From: Actinostola sp. cb2023
Lineage: Eukaryota; Cnidaria; Anthozoa; Actiniaria; Actinostolidae
Reading direction: 5' to 3'
DNA: 64,000 nt
Assembly (NCBI GenBank): GCA_033675265.1
Contig: JAUJYZ010001274.1
Coordinates: 227,312 to 291,311, forward strand
Positions 11,339-21,785 of this stretch are shown piece by piece. Numbering within the stretch: position 1 is the first letter of the stretch; each line of letters opens with the position of its first letter. Position numbers and translations under genes: made by a program. The notes beneath the pieces were generated by a model. The model was not told where the DNA came from, searched no databases, and was given only the letters and a program-made list of their open reading frames with translations.

Positions 11339-12479
11339 ATGAACGATTATGACAACATCGACGAAGTAAGGAAGGGAGTTATCGCCCTGAAATCAGCATT
11401 TATCGACTTCAAACAATCACACAACATGTATCATGCCGAACTCTCAGACGAGTACGACCTCGAGGAAGTCTCTTCTACGATGAGAACGATTGAACGTTGG
11501 ATAATATCAGCTAAAGACGTCTATGATAGCATACTGAACGAACACACCTCAAACGTAAGACCCGAAGATTCTGTCAGTAACATTGCTTCTGTTTCTTCAG
11601 CGATGTAAAAGAGAAATTATACCGCACGAACATCATCCGCTGGTTCAAAGTACTCAAGATCTAGCTCATCTTTCAGCGCAAAGTTAAAGATTTGTGCGAA
11701 AAAGGCTTCATTACAAGCCGAGTCTGCGAGTTTACAACTCCGCCAAGAGATAGAAATAGAACAATTGCGACTCGAAGAAGCCAAACTACGCTTAGAACAG
11801 CAGAAGGAAAAGTTAAAACTCGACACTGAAATCGCGAAAGCTGAAGCTCAAGTAAAGGTTTATTCAGATGCTGATAAACTTTCTCTTCGTGAGAATATTT
11901 CACGTGTTGACGCTATCGAAATTCCTAACTTGTCAATTTCACCCCTACAACCGACAGAAACTGTCAAAACTAGCGCCGCCACACCTTCTAGTCCTCCCGA
12001 GAAAGAAATGCTCTATAAAGCAAACAAGGCTAAATTAACATCTACACCGATAGAAAAACCCTCAGAAATCAAAGATTCAAGCGAAAAGCTTAATGCACTC
12101 GACCCAGAAGCAAAAGAGTGGAAACCTGACGAAAATACGGTTTCGAAAGGCCGTGTTGATAATAGCTCAACAATAATATATGCGTCTCCTTCACACAATG
12201 ACGTCACTTCCTTTGATTATCTTGCAAGCATGCAACGATTGTAAACAGCATCAACAGAACAATTATATCCAAGAGTTGTTAAAGCAACAGAGAGAACAAA
12301 CAATGGCGCTAACCTTGCCCCAACCCGAAGTCCCTGGTGACGCAATTGATTATTGCAGCTTCGAAAGAGCCTTTGAAAACTTGATCGAAAAGAAAACGGA
12401 CAGTAGTAGTGCGAAACTCTATTACCTGATTCAGTATACGGGAGGAGATGTGCAAGAATTAATGCGCAGTTGCCTATAG
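11339..12479 (+). pseudogene. BEL/Pao gag-like region, broken
   Basis: The coding content changes frame several times. 11339-11608 carries an acidic helical segment. 11765-12244 begins with a charged coiled coil (LEEAKLRLEQQKEKLKLD) and then a low-complexity linker. 12180-12479 carries [20 protein letters not shown], the DUF1759-type signature of BEL gag proteins. Gag would form the particle core. The pieces continue at 12575-12772 in another frame. Confidence 0.75.
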
Positions 12480-12910
12480 CCATGAACACCGACGAAGGAT
12501 ATGCCAGAGCTCGAGAACTTCTCAAATCTAGATAAGGACAGCCTTTCAAGATAGCCACCATCTACGTTGACAAAGTGCTAAAGACCCCACTCATCAAAGC
12601 AGAGGACGCACGAGCCCTTCAGCGCTACTCAGTCTTGTTAGCAAGTTGTGAGAACACTCTAACCAAGATCGGTTACGCAAGCAAAATTGACAATCCAGAT
12701 ACTCTGCGAAAGATCATCGAAACATATGGCGAAACAGATGGCGAGCTACCGCAGACGACATTAATGAGGTAAAGCGACGAGATGTAACAATTCATGACGT
12801 AGTTGACTTTGTGACAAAGAAGGCAAGAGCCGTTAATCATCCCATCTTCGGGAGCATCATAAACGACACTCGCAGCGACAACAGCAAAGCAATGAAACCA
12901 GTCCACAGCA

Positions 12911-13292
12911 GTGTTTCCACGAGCGTCAACCTTCGCAACGCGAGAAGAACATGAGCGTCACACCGTTCCTACACAACATGAAGACGATGCAAACTCAGCT
13001 TTTGTTGCGAAAGAAGGAAACAGTGGATATTATCTCTGCAGCAAAGATCACCGTTTGACGCGCTGTGAACTTTTCAAGAACAAATCGTACGACGAATGAT
13101 GCAAATTTGTACGATGGAAAGGACTGTGCTATAACTGCCTCAATCCGGGACACAGATCTGACGCGTGTCCGAAAGAAAGCTTCTGCAGAGTTACGGGATG
13201 CAAATTCAACCGGAAACACTCAATGTTTCTACACCCACAGGAAAAGCCTGTCAGAACTGAAACTCAAATCAAACAAGAATCGACGCAGCTGA
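12911..13292 (+). pseudogene. BEL/Pao zinc-knuckle region with an in-frame stop
   Basis: A first Cys/His cluster (LCSKDHRLTRC) runs in frame into a TGA at 13097-13099. Past it, the same frame gives a CCHC knuckle, CYNCLNPGHRSDAC. Knuckles of this kind bind RNA between the gag-like and protease parts of BEL polyproteins. The stop shows the copy is inactive. Confidence 0.75.
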
Positions 13293-13440
13293 GTAAGCCG
13301 TCGGAAGATCGAAGGCAACCGCCAACCATCTAAGAACGTCAACAACTATACTAAAGGACTCTGTAGCTCTATTGGGGCCGGTATATATACAGGAATATAT
13401 TAGCTATAGTCCCTGTAAAGGTAAAGGCTAAAGACAAAGA

Positions 13441-13710
13441 CAAAGTCAGCTAAGAGAGACTTATGCATTTCTTGACCAAGGTTCAAACACCTCATTTTGT
13501 ACTGAACGACTAGTACAAAGACTCGGAGCTACAACGAAACCTACTACTCTGTCGCTGAATACGATGGATCACGAAAACTTCACTTCAGAAAGCTCATTAG
13601 TTAGTGTTGAAGTCTATGATGTAAACGAAACAAACTTGATTGAACTGCCAATTGTATACTCTAGACCGAAACTTCCGGTCTCCACGAGGGATATCCCACA
13701 ACAGACAGAT
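13441..13710 (+). pseudogene. BEL/Pao aspartic protease (DUF1758-type), interrupted
   Basis: The frame contains FLDQGSNTSFC, the active-site LDxGS region of BEL/Pao proteases, and runs on to IPQQTD, where it is cut at 13711-13714 by the foldback element. Upstream at about 13440 a frameshift separates it from the preceding region. The pol frame resumes at 16252. Confidence 0.75.
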
Positions 13711-13714
13711 GTAG

Positions 13715-16251
13715 AACGCGTTCTAAACTAAATTGCGTTTTTCCAAAGTTGTAAAATTCAGTGTGAGTTCTACATTTCTCACTGAAAATAAAGCCGTTCC
13801 TGCAAGAATGCTATAACCGCAATGAAAGTTGAAGTGCTTCCGTAATGGCCCATGAAATTCAACATCAATATTTTGCCTTCCGCACAAAATGAGGAAACTT
13901 GTCCCCTCAAAAAAGAGCGTCCGAGTGGATAGCCATTTTCACAAGCTCATAAAAAGGTTCCAAAGTTTGGAAACTTTTTCTAAACTCATGAATATGTCGA
14001 GTAGATAGCCATTTTCACAAGCTCATTAAAAGGTTCCAAAGTTTGGAACCATTTTTCTAAACTCATGAATATTTCGAGTGGATATCCATTTTCACAAGCT
14101 CGTTCCAAAGTTTGGAACCTTTTTCTAAACTCATGAATATTTCGAGTGGATATCCATTTTCACAAGCTCATAAAAAGGTTCCAAAGTTTGGAACCTTTTT
14201 CTAAACTCATGAATATGTCGAGTGGATAGCCATTTTCACAAGCTCGGGAAAAAGTTCCGTATAAACTCGTATAGAGCAGTCACATTAAATATAATACAGC
14301 AAAAAAAAATATATCCAAAAATATTTGAAGTTATTTATTATTATTGCGTAAACATGATTATGTAGAGCAGTCTGTTTTGCCATATAATATACCGGCCGGC
14401 ATTAAACGGGTAACTTGTTTGAGAAATATATCTTCACTAACATTGATATAAGTATCACTATAAATATAATCTGAGTTGCGAAATATCTAGACAAATTCTC
14501 AAGAGTAAATTATTATTAAATTAGTTCATTATTAGTCAACATGAATGAGTAACACAACGCCAGCTGTCGAGTGTAACAGTCGTCTTTAAAACAGCATTTG
14601 TACGTTCTTACGGCATTTCGTTCTCTTTGTTTGCCTCTAGATCTCTATTAGTTTCGTAGGTTTCTCCTCGATGTGGCTACATCTGTATAAAGACAGATCA
14701 AATTAAACTGTTTTTATAGCTCATATAATTATAAAGTGATTTGACAGATCAACGACCGACGGGCATTAAAGAATGTATAAACATGGGTAGCGTTCGTTAC
14801 ATATCGTTATATTGGAATCATCATGTTTTGAATTATACCTGGATATGTTAGTAACGGTTCTCACTGGAAGTAGTCCTCAATGCTGTTACCAAAACGGCAA
14901 AATATATCAAATTGTATCAGATCTTCATAGCACAAACATGACTCACTGCATGTGTCTTTGTATGCCTAAGGATTAAAAGTTACTTGTCGTGATTGGCTGG
15001 ATTGAATTTGAACCGGATACGGTTTTAGCATAATTAGCTAGTGCCCCGAGTTCACGTCATGTGTCCAGGTCACTGCTAGTCTCAAGCCAGAGTCGTTTGC
15101 CGTTAATTTTGCTCTTCGCCGTTTCTGTTTAGACTTTCAGCAGCATTGAGGACTACAGAACTTCCAGTGAGTACCGTTTACTAACATATATATCCAGGTG
15201 TCGGATTCATTGATGATTCCAATATAACGACATATGTTCAAATAACTTTATACATCAGTGCATGTGTATATTCAGTCTCGGATTTCTATGAGCTAAAACA
15301 GTTTTATATATATCTTCATACAGATCAGTTTAGCAATATCGAGGAGAAGCATACGACACTAGTGTTTTTAAAGAGAGGCAAACAAAGAGAACGAGATGCA
15401 GTAAGGACGTACAAATTCTGTTTTAAAAACGACTGAACATTAATTACACTCGACAGCTAGCATAGTTTACTAAATAATGAACTAATTTGCTAATAATTGA
15501 CTCTTATGAATTACTCAGTTTATTTAATTGAAGCTGTTTTATCTTTGCAGTATTGCTGTGCTTTTGATTTCAGGATGTTTCTCAAGCAAGTTACCCGTTT
15601 AATGACGGTATATTATATGGCAAAGCAGACTGCTCTGTATAATTATGTTTACGTAATAAAATAACTTCAAATATTCTTGGATGTATATTTTGCTGTATTA
15701 TACGGAACCTTTTCATGAGCTTGTGAAAATGGCTATCTGCTCGAAATATTCATGAGTTTAGAAAAAGGTTCCAAACTTTGGAACCTTTTAATGAGCTTGT
15801 GAAAATGGCTATCTACTCGACATATTCATGAGTTTAGAAAAAGGTTCCAAACTTTGGAACCTTTTAATGATCTTGTGAAAATGGCTATCTACTCGACAAA
15901 ATAGTGAGCTTTTTTTTTCAAAACATGTTTTAGTTGGGAGGGTTTTGGGGTCTCGGCACTAACTACACTTTTTCAACATCGTTTTTTGAAACTTTTTTTT
16001 AGTACGAACGATTTCCAAACATTACAAGTACGGTTTTCTTTAAATTATACTATTCGGTTAAGAATCAATATATATTTTTATTCATTTTTCTACAAAATCC
16101 CTCATAAAAGATGTGAATCTTACCGAGAAAAAAAAAAAATTCGTACAAATCCAATTGTTTACACTGAGAAAACTCCATAATTACGAGCCCTGTCTGTGTT
16201 TTGCTCGATTTTATGAGTTTTGGAAAAACGCATTTTAGTTTAGAATGCGTT
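13715..16251. mobile_element. Foldback element (2537 bp) inside BEL/Pao pol
   Basis: The termini are inverted copies starting AACGC(G/A)TTCTAAACTAAA. The inside is a long imperfect inverted repeat centred near 14990, with arms of about 1 kb. Near each end are tandem subrepeats built on AAAGGTTCCAAAGTTTGGAA and CATGAATAT (about 4 on the left, 13915-14285; 3 on the right, 15700-15905). GTAG at 13711-13714 and 16252-16255 is the likely target duplication: removing the element and one GTAG makes the protease-to-RT linker continuous in frame. No transposase is visible and the superfamily is unknown. Confidence 0.8.
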
Positions 16252-16255
16252 GTAG

Positions 16256-16797
16256 ACAGATGGTCTCATCTCACAGGAATGAAGCTGAACTCTATCGACG
16301 CTCAAGTCGATATTCTGATAGGAAATGATATCCCTAAAGGTCACGAACCACAGGAAGTCCGCCCAAGTAGCGCAGAGGGACCCTACGCAGTTAGAACTCT
16401 ACTTGGATGGACTATTAATGGACCGCTTGGGAGAGCTGCAGATGTGAGTCTCGACGAACAATTTGAAAGATATTGTAAGATGGAATTCAACGATACAAGT
16501 TCAGACGTCGGGAAAACAATGTCACAAGAAGATAAGAGAGCCATAGACATTATGGAAAAGTCAGCGCGACTCAGCGATGGTCATTACGAGGCAGCAATGC
16601 CTTGGAGGAGCTTTCCTTCTGATCTTCCCAACAACAGAATATTCGCAGAACAACGACTAGTTTTGCGAAAGAAAAGACTAAGGAACGATTCAAGTCTCCA
16701 CGGAAAGTACAAGACTTTCATGCAATATCTATTGAACAAGGGCTACGCTCGGAAGGTCCCGAAGGATCAACTATGTGCAAACGGAGAGCCTGGGTAG
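16256..16797 (+). pseudogene. BEL/Pao pol, linker to N-terminal RT
   Basis: It resumes pol after the foldback element with DRWSHLTGMKL, DILIGNDIP and a segment typical of BEL pol (GPYAVRTLLGWTINGP). A TAG at 16795-16797 follows a frameshift. The RT body continues in another frame from about 16800. Confidence 0.85.
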
Positions 16798-16815
16798 TAC
16801 TTACCCCATCACCCG

Positions 16816-17985
16816 GTGGTAAACCCACACAAAGATAAAGTCTTTGATTGTTCAGCCAAATCGAATGGTACTTCCTTGAACCAACAGTTGATGCAAGGCC
16901 CTGATCTCACAAATTCATTGACGGGTGTCCTGACCAGATTTAGAAAGGAAAGTGTGGCCATGATGTCGGACATCGAGTCAATGTTCTATCAAGTACATGC
17001 CCGACCTGATGACAGCAAGTTTCTATGTTACTTGTGGTGGCCGGACGGAGACTTCAATTGTGATCCTGAAGAATTTCAGATGCTAGTGCACCTCTTCGGT
17101 GGGATTTCCTCACCGAGTTGTGGGAGCTACTCTCTACAAAGGACAGCTGATGACAACGCAGCGAAATACGACAAAGAAACAATATGCACGATACGAAACA
17201 ATGTCTACGTGGATGACTGCCTAAAGTCTGTAAAAACCGAAGACAAAGCGCTTCAACTCGTCGATGAACTCAGAGAACTCTTGAAGAAAGGAGGATTGAA
17301 CCTCACGAAATGGGTATCTAACTCACGCAAAGTTATCAAGGCCATCCCGGAAACACAGAGAGCATGTTCAGTAACATACCTGGACCTCGACCACTTACCT
17401 ATCGAAAGAGCTCTAGGCCTCCAATGGGACGTCGAAAGAGATGTCTTCAAATTCAAAACGACAATAACGAGTAAGCCTGCTACAAGAAGAGATATTCTCA
17501 GCATGACGAGCTCCATCTACGACCCACTTGGATTCATCTCTCCTTACGTTCTTCCAGCGAAGTTCATCTTACAAGACTTGTGTAGACAAGGATTCGGTTG
17601 GGATGACCCAGTGCCTGAAAGGGAACAAGAACGCTGGAACCAGTGGCTGGAGGAACTACCCAAACTGAAGGAGCTTGGAGTCAACCGTTGCCTGAAACCC
17701 AAGTCGGTTGGAGAAGTTGTGTCAGCTGAACTTCACAACTTCTCGGATGCATTGCAACTCGGATACGGTGCCGTATCATACCTCAGACTCGTCAACGGCG
17801 AAGCCATTGTACACTGTGCATTCATAATGAGCAAATCGCTATTAACACCGATAAAACAAGTCACGATCCCACGATTAGAGTTGGCTGCCGCAGTTGTTGC
17901 CACGAGACTGAGCTCGATGATAATACAAGAAATTGACATGATATACATAACGTATTCTGTTGAACAGACAGTACGTGTGTATTAG
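16816..17985 (+). pseudogene. BEL/Pao reverse transcriptase and RNase H
   Basis: The 389-codon frame holds the RT palm: [10 protein letters not shown] (first catalytic Asp region), FGGISSPSC, and the catalytic box YVDDCLKS. Then come WVSNSRKV, the connection segment [15 protein letters not shown], and an RNase H-like part ([14 protein letters not shown], then [10 protein letters not shown]). The RT motifs look intact. The frame is lost at about 17950, inside RNase H, and coding continues in the frame that begins at 17960. Confidence 0.9.
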
Positions 17986-19303
17986 GCTACATCCTAAATC
18001 AAGATATAAACTATTAAAACCTTCGTTGCGAACAGACTATCTACGATACACGAAGTATCACGACCAGAACAGTCAATGGAGATATGTGAATACCACACTT
18101 AACCCAACCGACGACGCGTCGAGAGGTTTGTCGGTCTCCTCGATGCTCGAAAACAGAAGATGGATCGAGGGTCCTGCGTGGCTACGTGAAACAAGTGATA
18201 AGTGGCCAGAGCAACCCAACGTCAAATTAGAAGTCCAAAGCGACGACCTCGAGGTAAAATGCGAAGCCAAGTCGTTCAACGTTTCAGCGAAAGACCACGA
18301 TGATGTCATCAACCGCGTTCTTCATCACTACTCATCGTTGTATCGTCTAAAGAGATGTATCGCATTCATACTGCGTTACCGTTTAAAACTCCTAACACGG
18401 TGTCAAGACAAAACTAAGCCGTTAGTTTCACAAGGAAACCTAGAACCTCTGTGCGTAGAAGAGATGAATTCCGCAGAGGCAGAAATACTGAAGTATATAC
18501 AAAGACAAAGTTTCCATGATGAACTATCAAACTTGAGAGAAAGCAACTTACAGATACATGACAAACAAGCTTCGAAATCCGTAAGAAGAATGAGTTCTGT
18601 TTATAAACTTAATCCCACGTTGACAGATGGTCTGCTACGCGTTGGTGGACGTCTGACACGCGCACCAATACAAGATGCAGCAAGATACCCTATATTATTA
18701 CCGAAGAATCACCACGTTGTTGATCTTATTGTTAAGCATTATCATGAACTGTCTGAACATTCTGGCATAGAGCACATACTTTCACTGATCAGAGAGAAAT
18801 TCTGGCCTGTTAAAGGCAGAGCAACAATGAAGAAAGTATTGAACATATTCTTCGATTGTAGAAGACGACAAGCACCCTTAGAAGATCAGAAGATGGCAGA
18901 TTTGCCTGTTGACAGAATGACGCCGGGCAGACCCCCTTTCACTTCTGTAGGTGTGGACTGCTTCGGACCCTTCCTAGTCAAAATAGGAAGAACCGAAGTC
19001 AAGCGATACGGAATTGTATTCACCTGCTTAGCGATCAGAGCGATACATATCGAGGTGCTTCACAGCCTGGACACAACTTCATTTGTAAATTCATTCCGAC
19101 GCTTCATAGCTCGAAGAGGAATGCCTGAATTGGTAAGATCGGATAATGGCACCAATTTCGTTGCAGGAAACGAAACCATCAACGAGTGGAACGAACGACA
19201 AGTTCATGAATTCATGATTCAACGAAATATTAGATGGGTTTTCAACCCACCCACAGCGTCCCAACATGAAGGAACATGGGACCGTTGCATCCGAACGATC
19301 TAA
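17960..19303 (+). pseudogene. BEL/Pao integrase, C-terminally truncated
   Basis: After the RNase H tail (NPTDDASRGL) come a zinc-binding region (HYHELSEHSG ... FFDCRRRQA) and the integrase core with Asp in GVDCFGPF, Asp in RSDNGTNF and the Glu of HEGTWDR. The first Cys of the usual CxxC pair appears to be Phe, so zinc binding is doubtful. The frame ends in TAA at 19301-19303, before the C-terminal domain usual for BEL integrases. Confidence 0.85.
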
Positions 19304-19450
19304 ATGCCTGTAAACTACACCAATATATGCACAATATTAGTCACTTCGGAGTTGATGTTCGCGGGAAATTGTGGGATTGTTTTTGACGAAATCACGTTGC
19401 GCTTTAGTCATGATGCGATGCCCATGTATAGTTCGGTCGGTTAAATTTGT

Positions 19451-20215
19451 CCGAGGTAGCTCAGTGGTAAAGCATCCAACTAGAGTACGTAGGGTCATGG
19501 GTTCATTCATTTCCCACTGTGACCTTAGCTCACCATTATAGTTCCCAGTAGCTCAGTCGTAGAGCTTTCGACTAGAATACGGAAGGTCATGGGCTCATTC
19601 ATGATCCACTATGAACTTAGCTCACCATTATAGTTCCCAGTAGCTCAGTGCTAGAGCATCCGACTAGAATACGGAAGGCCATTGGTTCATTCATGACCCA
19701 CTATGACCTAAGCTACAACATTAGACTACCCAGTAGCTCAGTGGTAGAGCATCCCACTAGAATACGGAACTTCATGGGTTCATTCATGACCCACTATGAC
19801 CTTAGCTCACCATTTGAGTACCCAGTAGCTCAGTGTTAGAGCATCCGACCGGATAATACGGAAAGTCATGGGTTCATTCATGGCCCACTATGACCTTAGC
19901 TCACCATTAGCGTTTCCAGTAGCTCCGTGGTAGAGCTTCCGACTAGAATACGTAAGTTCATGGGTTCATTCATGACCCAGTAGCTCAATGGTAGAGCATC
20001 CGACTAGAGTACGTAAGGTCATGGGTTTATTCATGACCCACTGTGACCTTAGCTCACCATTAGACTACGCAGTAGCTCAGTGGTAGAGCATCCGACTAGA
20101 GTACGTAAGGTCATGTGTTCATTCATGACCCACTGTGACCTTAGGTCACCATTAGAGTTCCCAGTAGCTCAGTGGTAGAGCATCCGACTAGAATACGGAA
20201 GGTCATGGTGTGACG
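19451..20215 (+). repeat. Tandem tRNA-like repeat, about 9 units of 92 bp
   Basis: Each unit has TAGCTCAGTGGTAGAGC, which matches an A box and forms a D-arm. A 7-base anticodon-like loop CTAGAAT or CTAGAGT follows (AGA in the anticodon place) in a TCCG/CGGA stem. Then comes GGTCATGGGTTCATTCATGACC, in which GGTTCATTC is a degraded B box. The 3' part pairs as GGTCATG/CATGACC and does not form a normal T-arm. No 7-bp acceptor stem is found, so these are tRNA-derived repeats and not tRNA genes. One unit (19977) is short. Confidence 0.7.
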
Positions 20216-20651
20216 GATCCGCCCCGCTTCACCCCAACATCCCAAACCCTCAGCCTTCCCTGTGTGAATTAAATTGAGTAACCACACATACAAACATACA
20301 ATACCAACTTTAATCCTAAATGATCTACCGAACATAAATAGGAAAGAAAGCCCTGAAAGCTAAATACGTCATCAAAGTGTTTCTCGATGACTAAATACGA
20401 TAAATATCAATATATGTTCAACTGATGAGTAATTCAATAAATATAAATTAAATATAAATTAAGTTAGAGATTGTTTTTTTTTTTTTACAATACTTGCTTT
20501 TTTTTGTTTCCATTGCTGAGGCTTTGGTGTTGCTTTAGAGGTCGTCTTTCGTGCACTTATCTCGTAACTTGACTTGAAGGAAGACGAGCGCCAAGCTGAC
20601 TTTGTGTTCTGACTTTAAGTTATATTCTCTATTACGTATACAGCACTTTCT
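20216..20651. other. Unique-looking interval between tRNA-like units
   Basis: AT-rich sequence with a T12 run near 20475. No gene is seen. It separates the main tRNA-like array from two further units. Confidence 0.5.
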
Positions 20652-20780
20652 CTCTTTTCAAACCGTAGTTCAGTGGTAGAGCATCCAACTAGAATACGGA
20701 AGATCATGGGTTCATTCATGACCCACTGTGACCTTAGCTCACCATTAGAGTTCCCAGTAGCTCAGTGGTAGAGCATCCGA
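20652..20780 (+). repeat. Two further tRNA-like units
   Basis: Same unit as 19451-20215. The second breaks off at about 20780, where Penelope-like coding sequence starts. Confidence 0.65.
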
Positions 20781-20840
20781 TACGGCTACACTTGCCACCC
20801 TGGATGTCAGCTCACTATACACTAATATACCTCAATTCAA

Positions 20841-20977
20841 TGTAATGGTGAGAAACACGAAAGAAATGTAGTGTAAACGACATATGCATCCACACGTGGA
20901 ATCCGTTTATTTCAATCCCCTCCCATAATACCTAGCGGTCTTACATGTCACACAACAATGTCACACTGGACATTACA
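20841..20977 (-). repeat. 3' LTR of the Ty3/gypsy element
   Basis: About 137 bp, bounded TG...CA. It differs from the 5' LTR by a 2-bp indel and about two substitutions, so the insertion is fairly young. Confidence 0.92.
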
Positions 20978-21143
20978 TCTCTCCTTTTCTTCAGATTGGA
21001 TAAACATCAACTCAATGTGTAGCAGTTTATAATTGATAAGAAACTGAACTGATTAAATTAATGACAACATGTCAATAAGGGTTATGCGCACAATGTTTCA
21101 AACTGTTCATAAAAGTGTTCGTAAACAATGTTTGTAATAATAG

Positions 21144-21785
21144 TCAACTTTCTTGTATTAATCTGTTTGGGGGCCTCGACACCCGTGTGGACCTGCGAAG
21201 CATTGAGGTATCCTCACTTCTGCCAAGATCTAACAAAGAATCGGTGGGCTCTGGATCAGGAGAAGGGAGTGAACTTGGGTCGTCCTCATCTATAATATCT
21301 GTTTTCCTTGCATCACTGAGTGGTATGACTGGTCCACTGTAGAGCAGCTTCTTGAAATGAGAAGAGTTCCGGGTCACTTTCCGATCAGCATTTTCTGCGG
21401 TTAGCATACTGTGATTCTTCTCAGTTACTGTTAGTGGCGCTGGGTGATAGGGTGTCGATAGCTTCTCACGCTTTGGTTGCTTCACTAAGACAGTGTCTCC
21501 AACTTGAAGGTCACATTCTTTAATGGCTCTCTTGGACTCAGCTTGACTTTTGATCTTGAGTTTTTGGAGAGCATCCTTTTCACGCATTTCTGCAGGGTCA
21601 TAACTCTCACTGCACGGCATGATAACCTGGTTGGGTAGCTTAACTCTAATGGATCTGCCAAAGAGTGCTGTAGCCGGCGCAACACCAGTAGTGCAATGGG
21701 GGGTTGCACGATAGTTACGAAGGAACTGATACATATCCTGTTTCCAATGGGTCGAGGTGCGTAGCATCTTACCAAACGTTTTCAT
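21144..21785 (-). pseudogene. Ty3/gypsy integrase C-terminal part, frameshifted
   Basis: It continues the integrase after a frameshift at about 21775. It contains NYRATPHCTTGVAPA, ALFGRSIRVKLP and a basic stretch (DTVLVKQPKREKLSTPYHPA) that is typical of the chromatin-facing C-terminus of gypsy integrases. It ends about 165 bp before the 3' LTR. Confidence 0.85.

Larger units (their letters stand above)
11035..19306 (+). mobile_element. BEL/Pao retrotransposon, decayed and split by a foldback element
   Basis: In order along the plus strand are gag-like frames (11.0-12.8 kb), a CCHC knuckle, a DUF1758-type aspartic protease, reverse transcriptase, RNase H and integrase. The order and the conserved segments identify BEL/Pao. 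Many frameshifts and at least one in-frame stop make it inactive. The integrase C-terminal part and any 3' LTR are absent after 19306, so the element is also 3'-truncated. It lies in the host intron in the same orientation as the host gene. Confidence 0.9.

Noticed and set aside
13702..16263. 8-bp target duplication GACAGATG (hAT) for the foldback element
   Set aside because: The 8-mer is present on both sides, but the terminal inverted repeats place the borders at GTAG, and only that choice restores the BEL pol frame.
19451..20215. Functional tRNA genes
   Set aside because: No acceptor stem pairing, a degraded B box and a non-canonical T-arm in all units.
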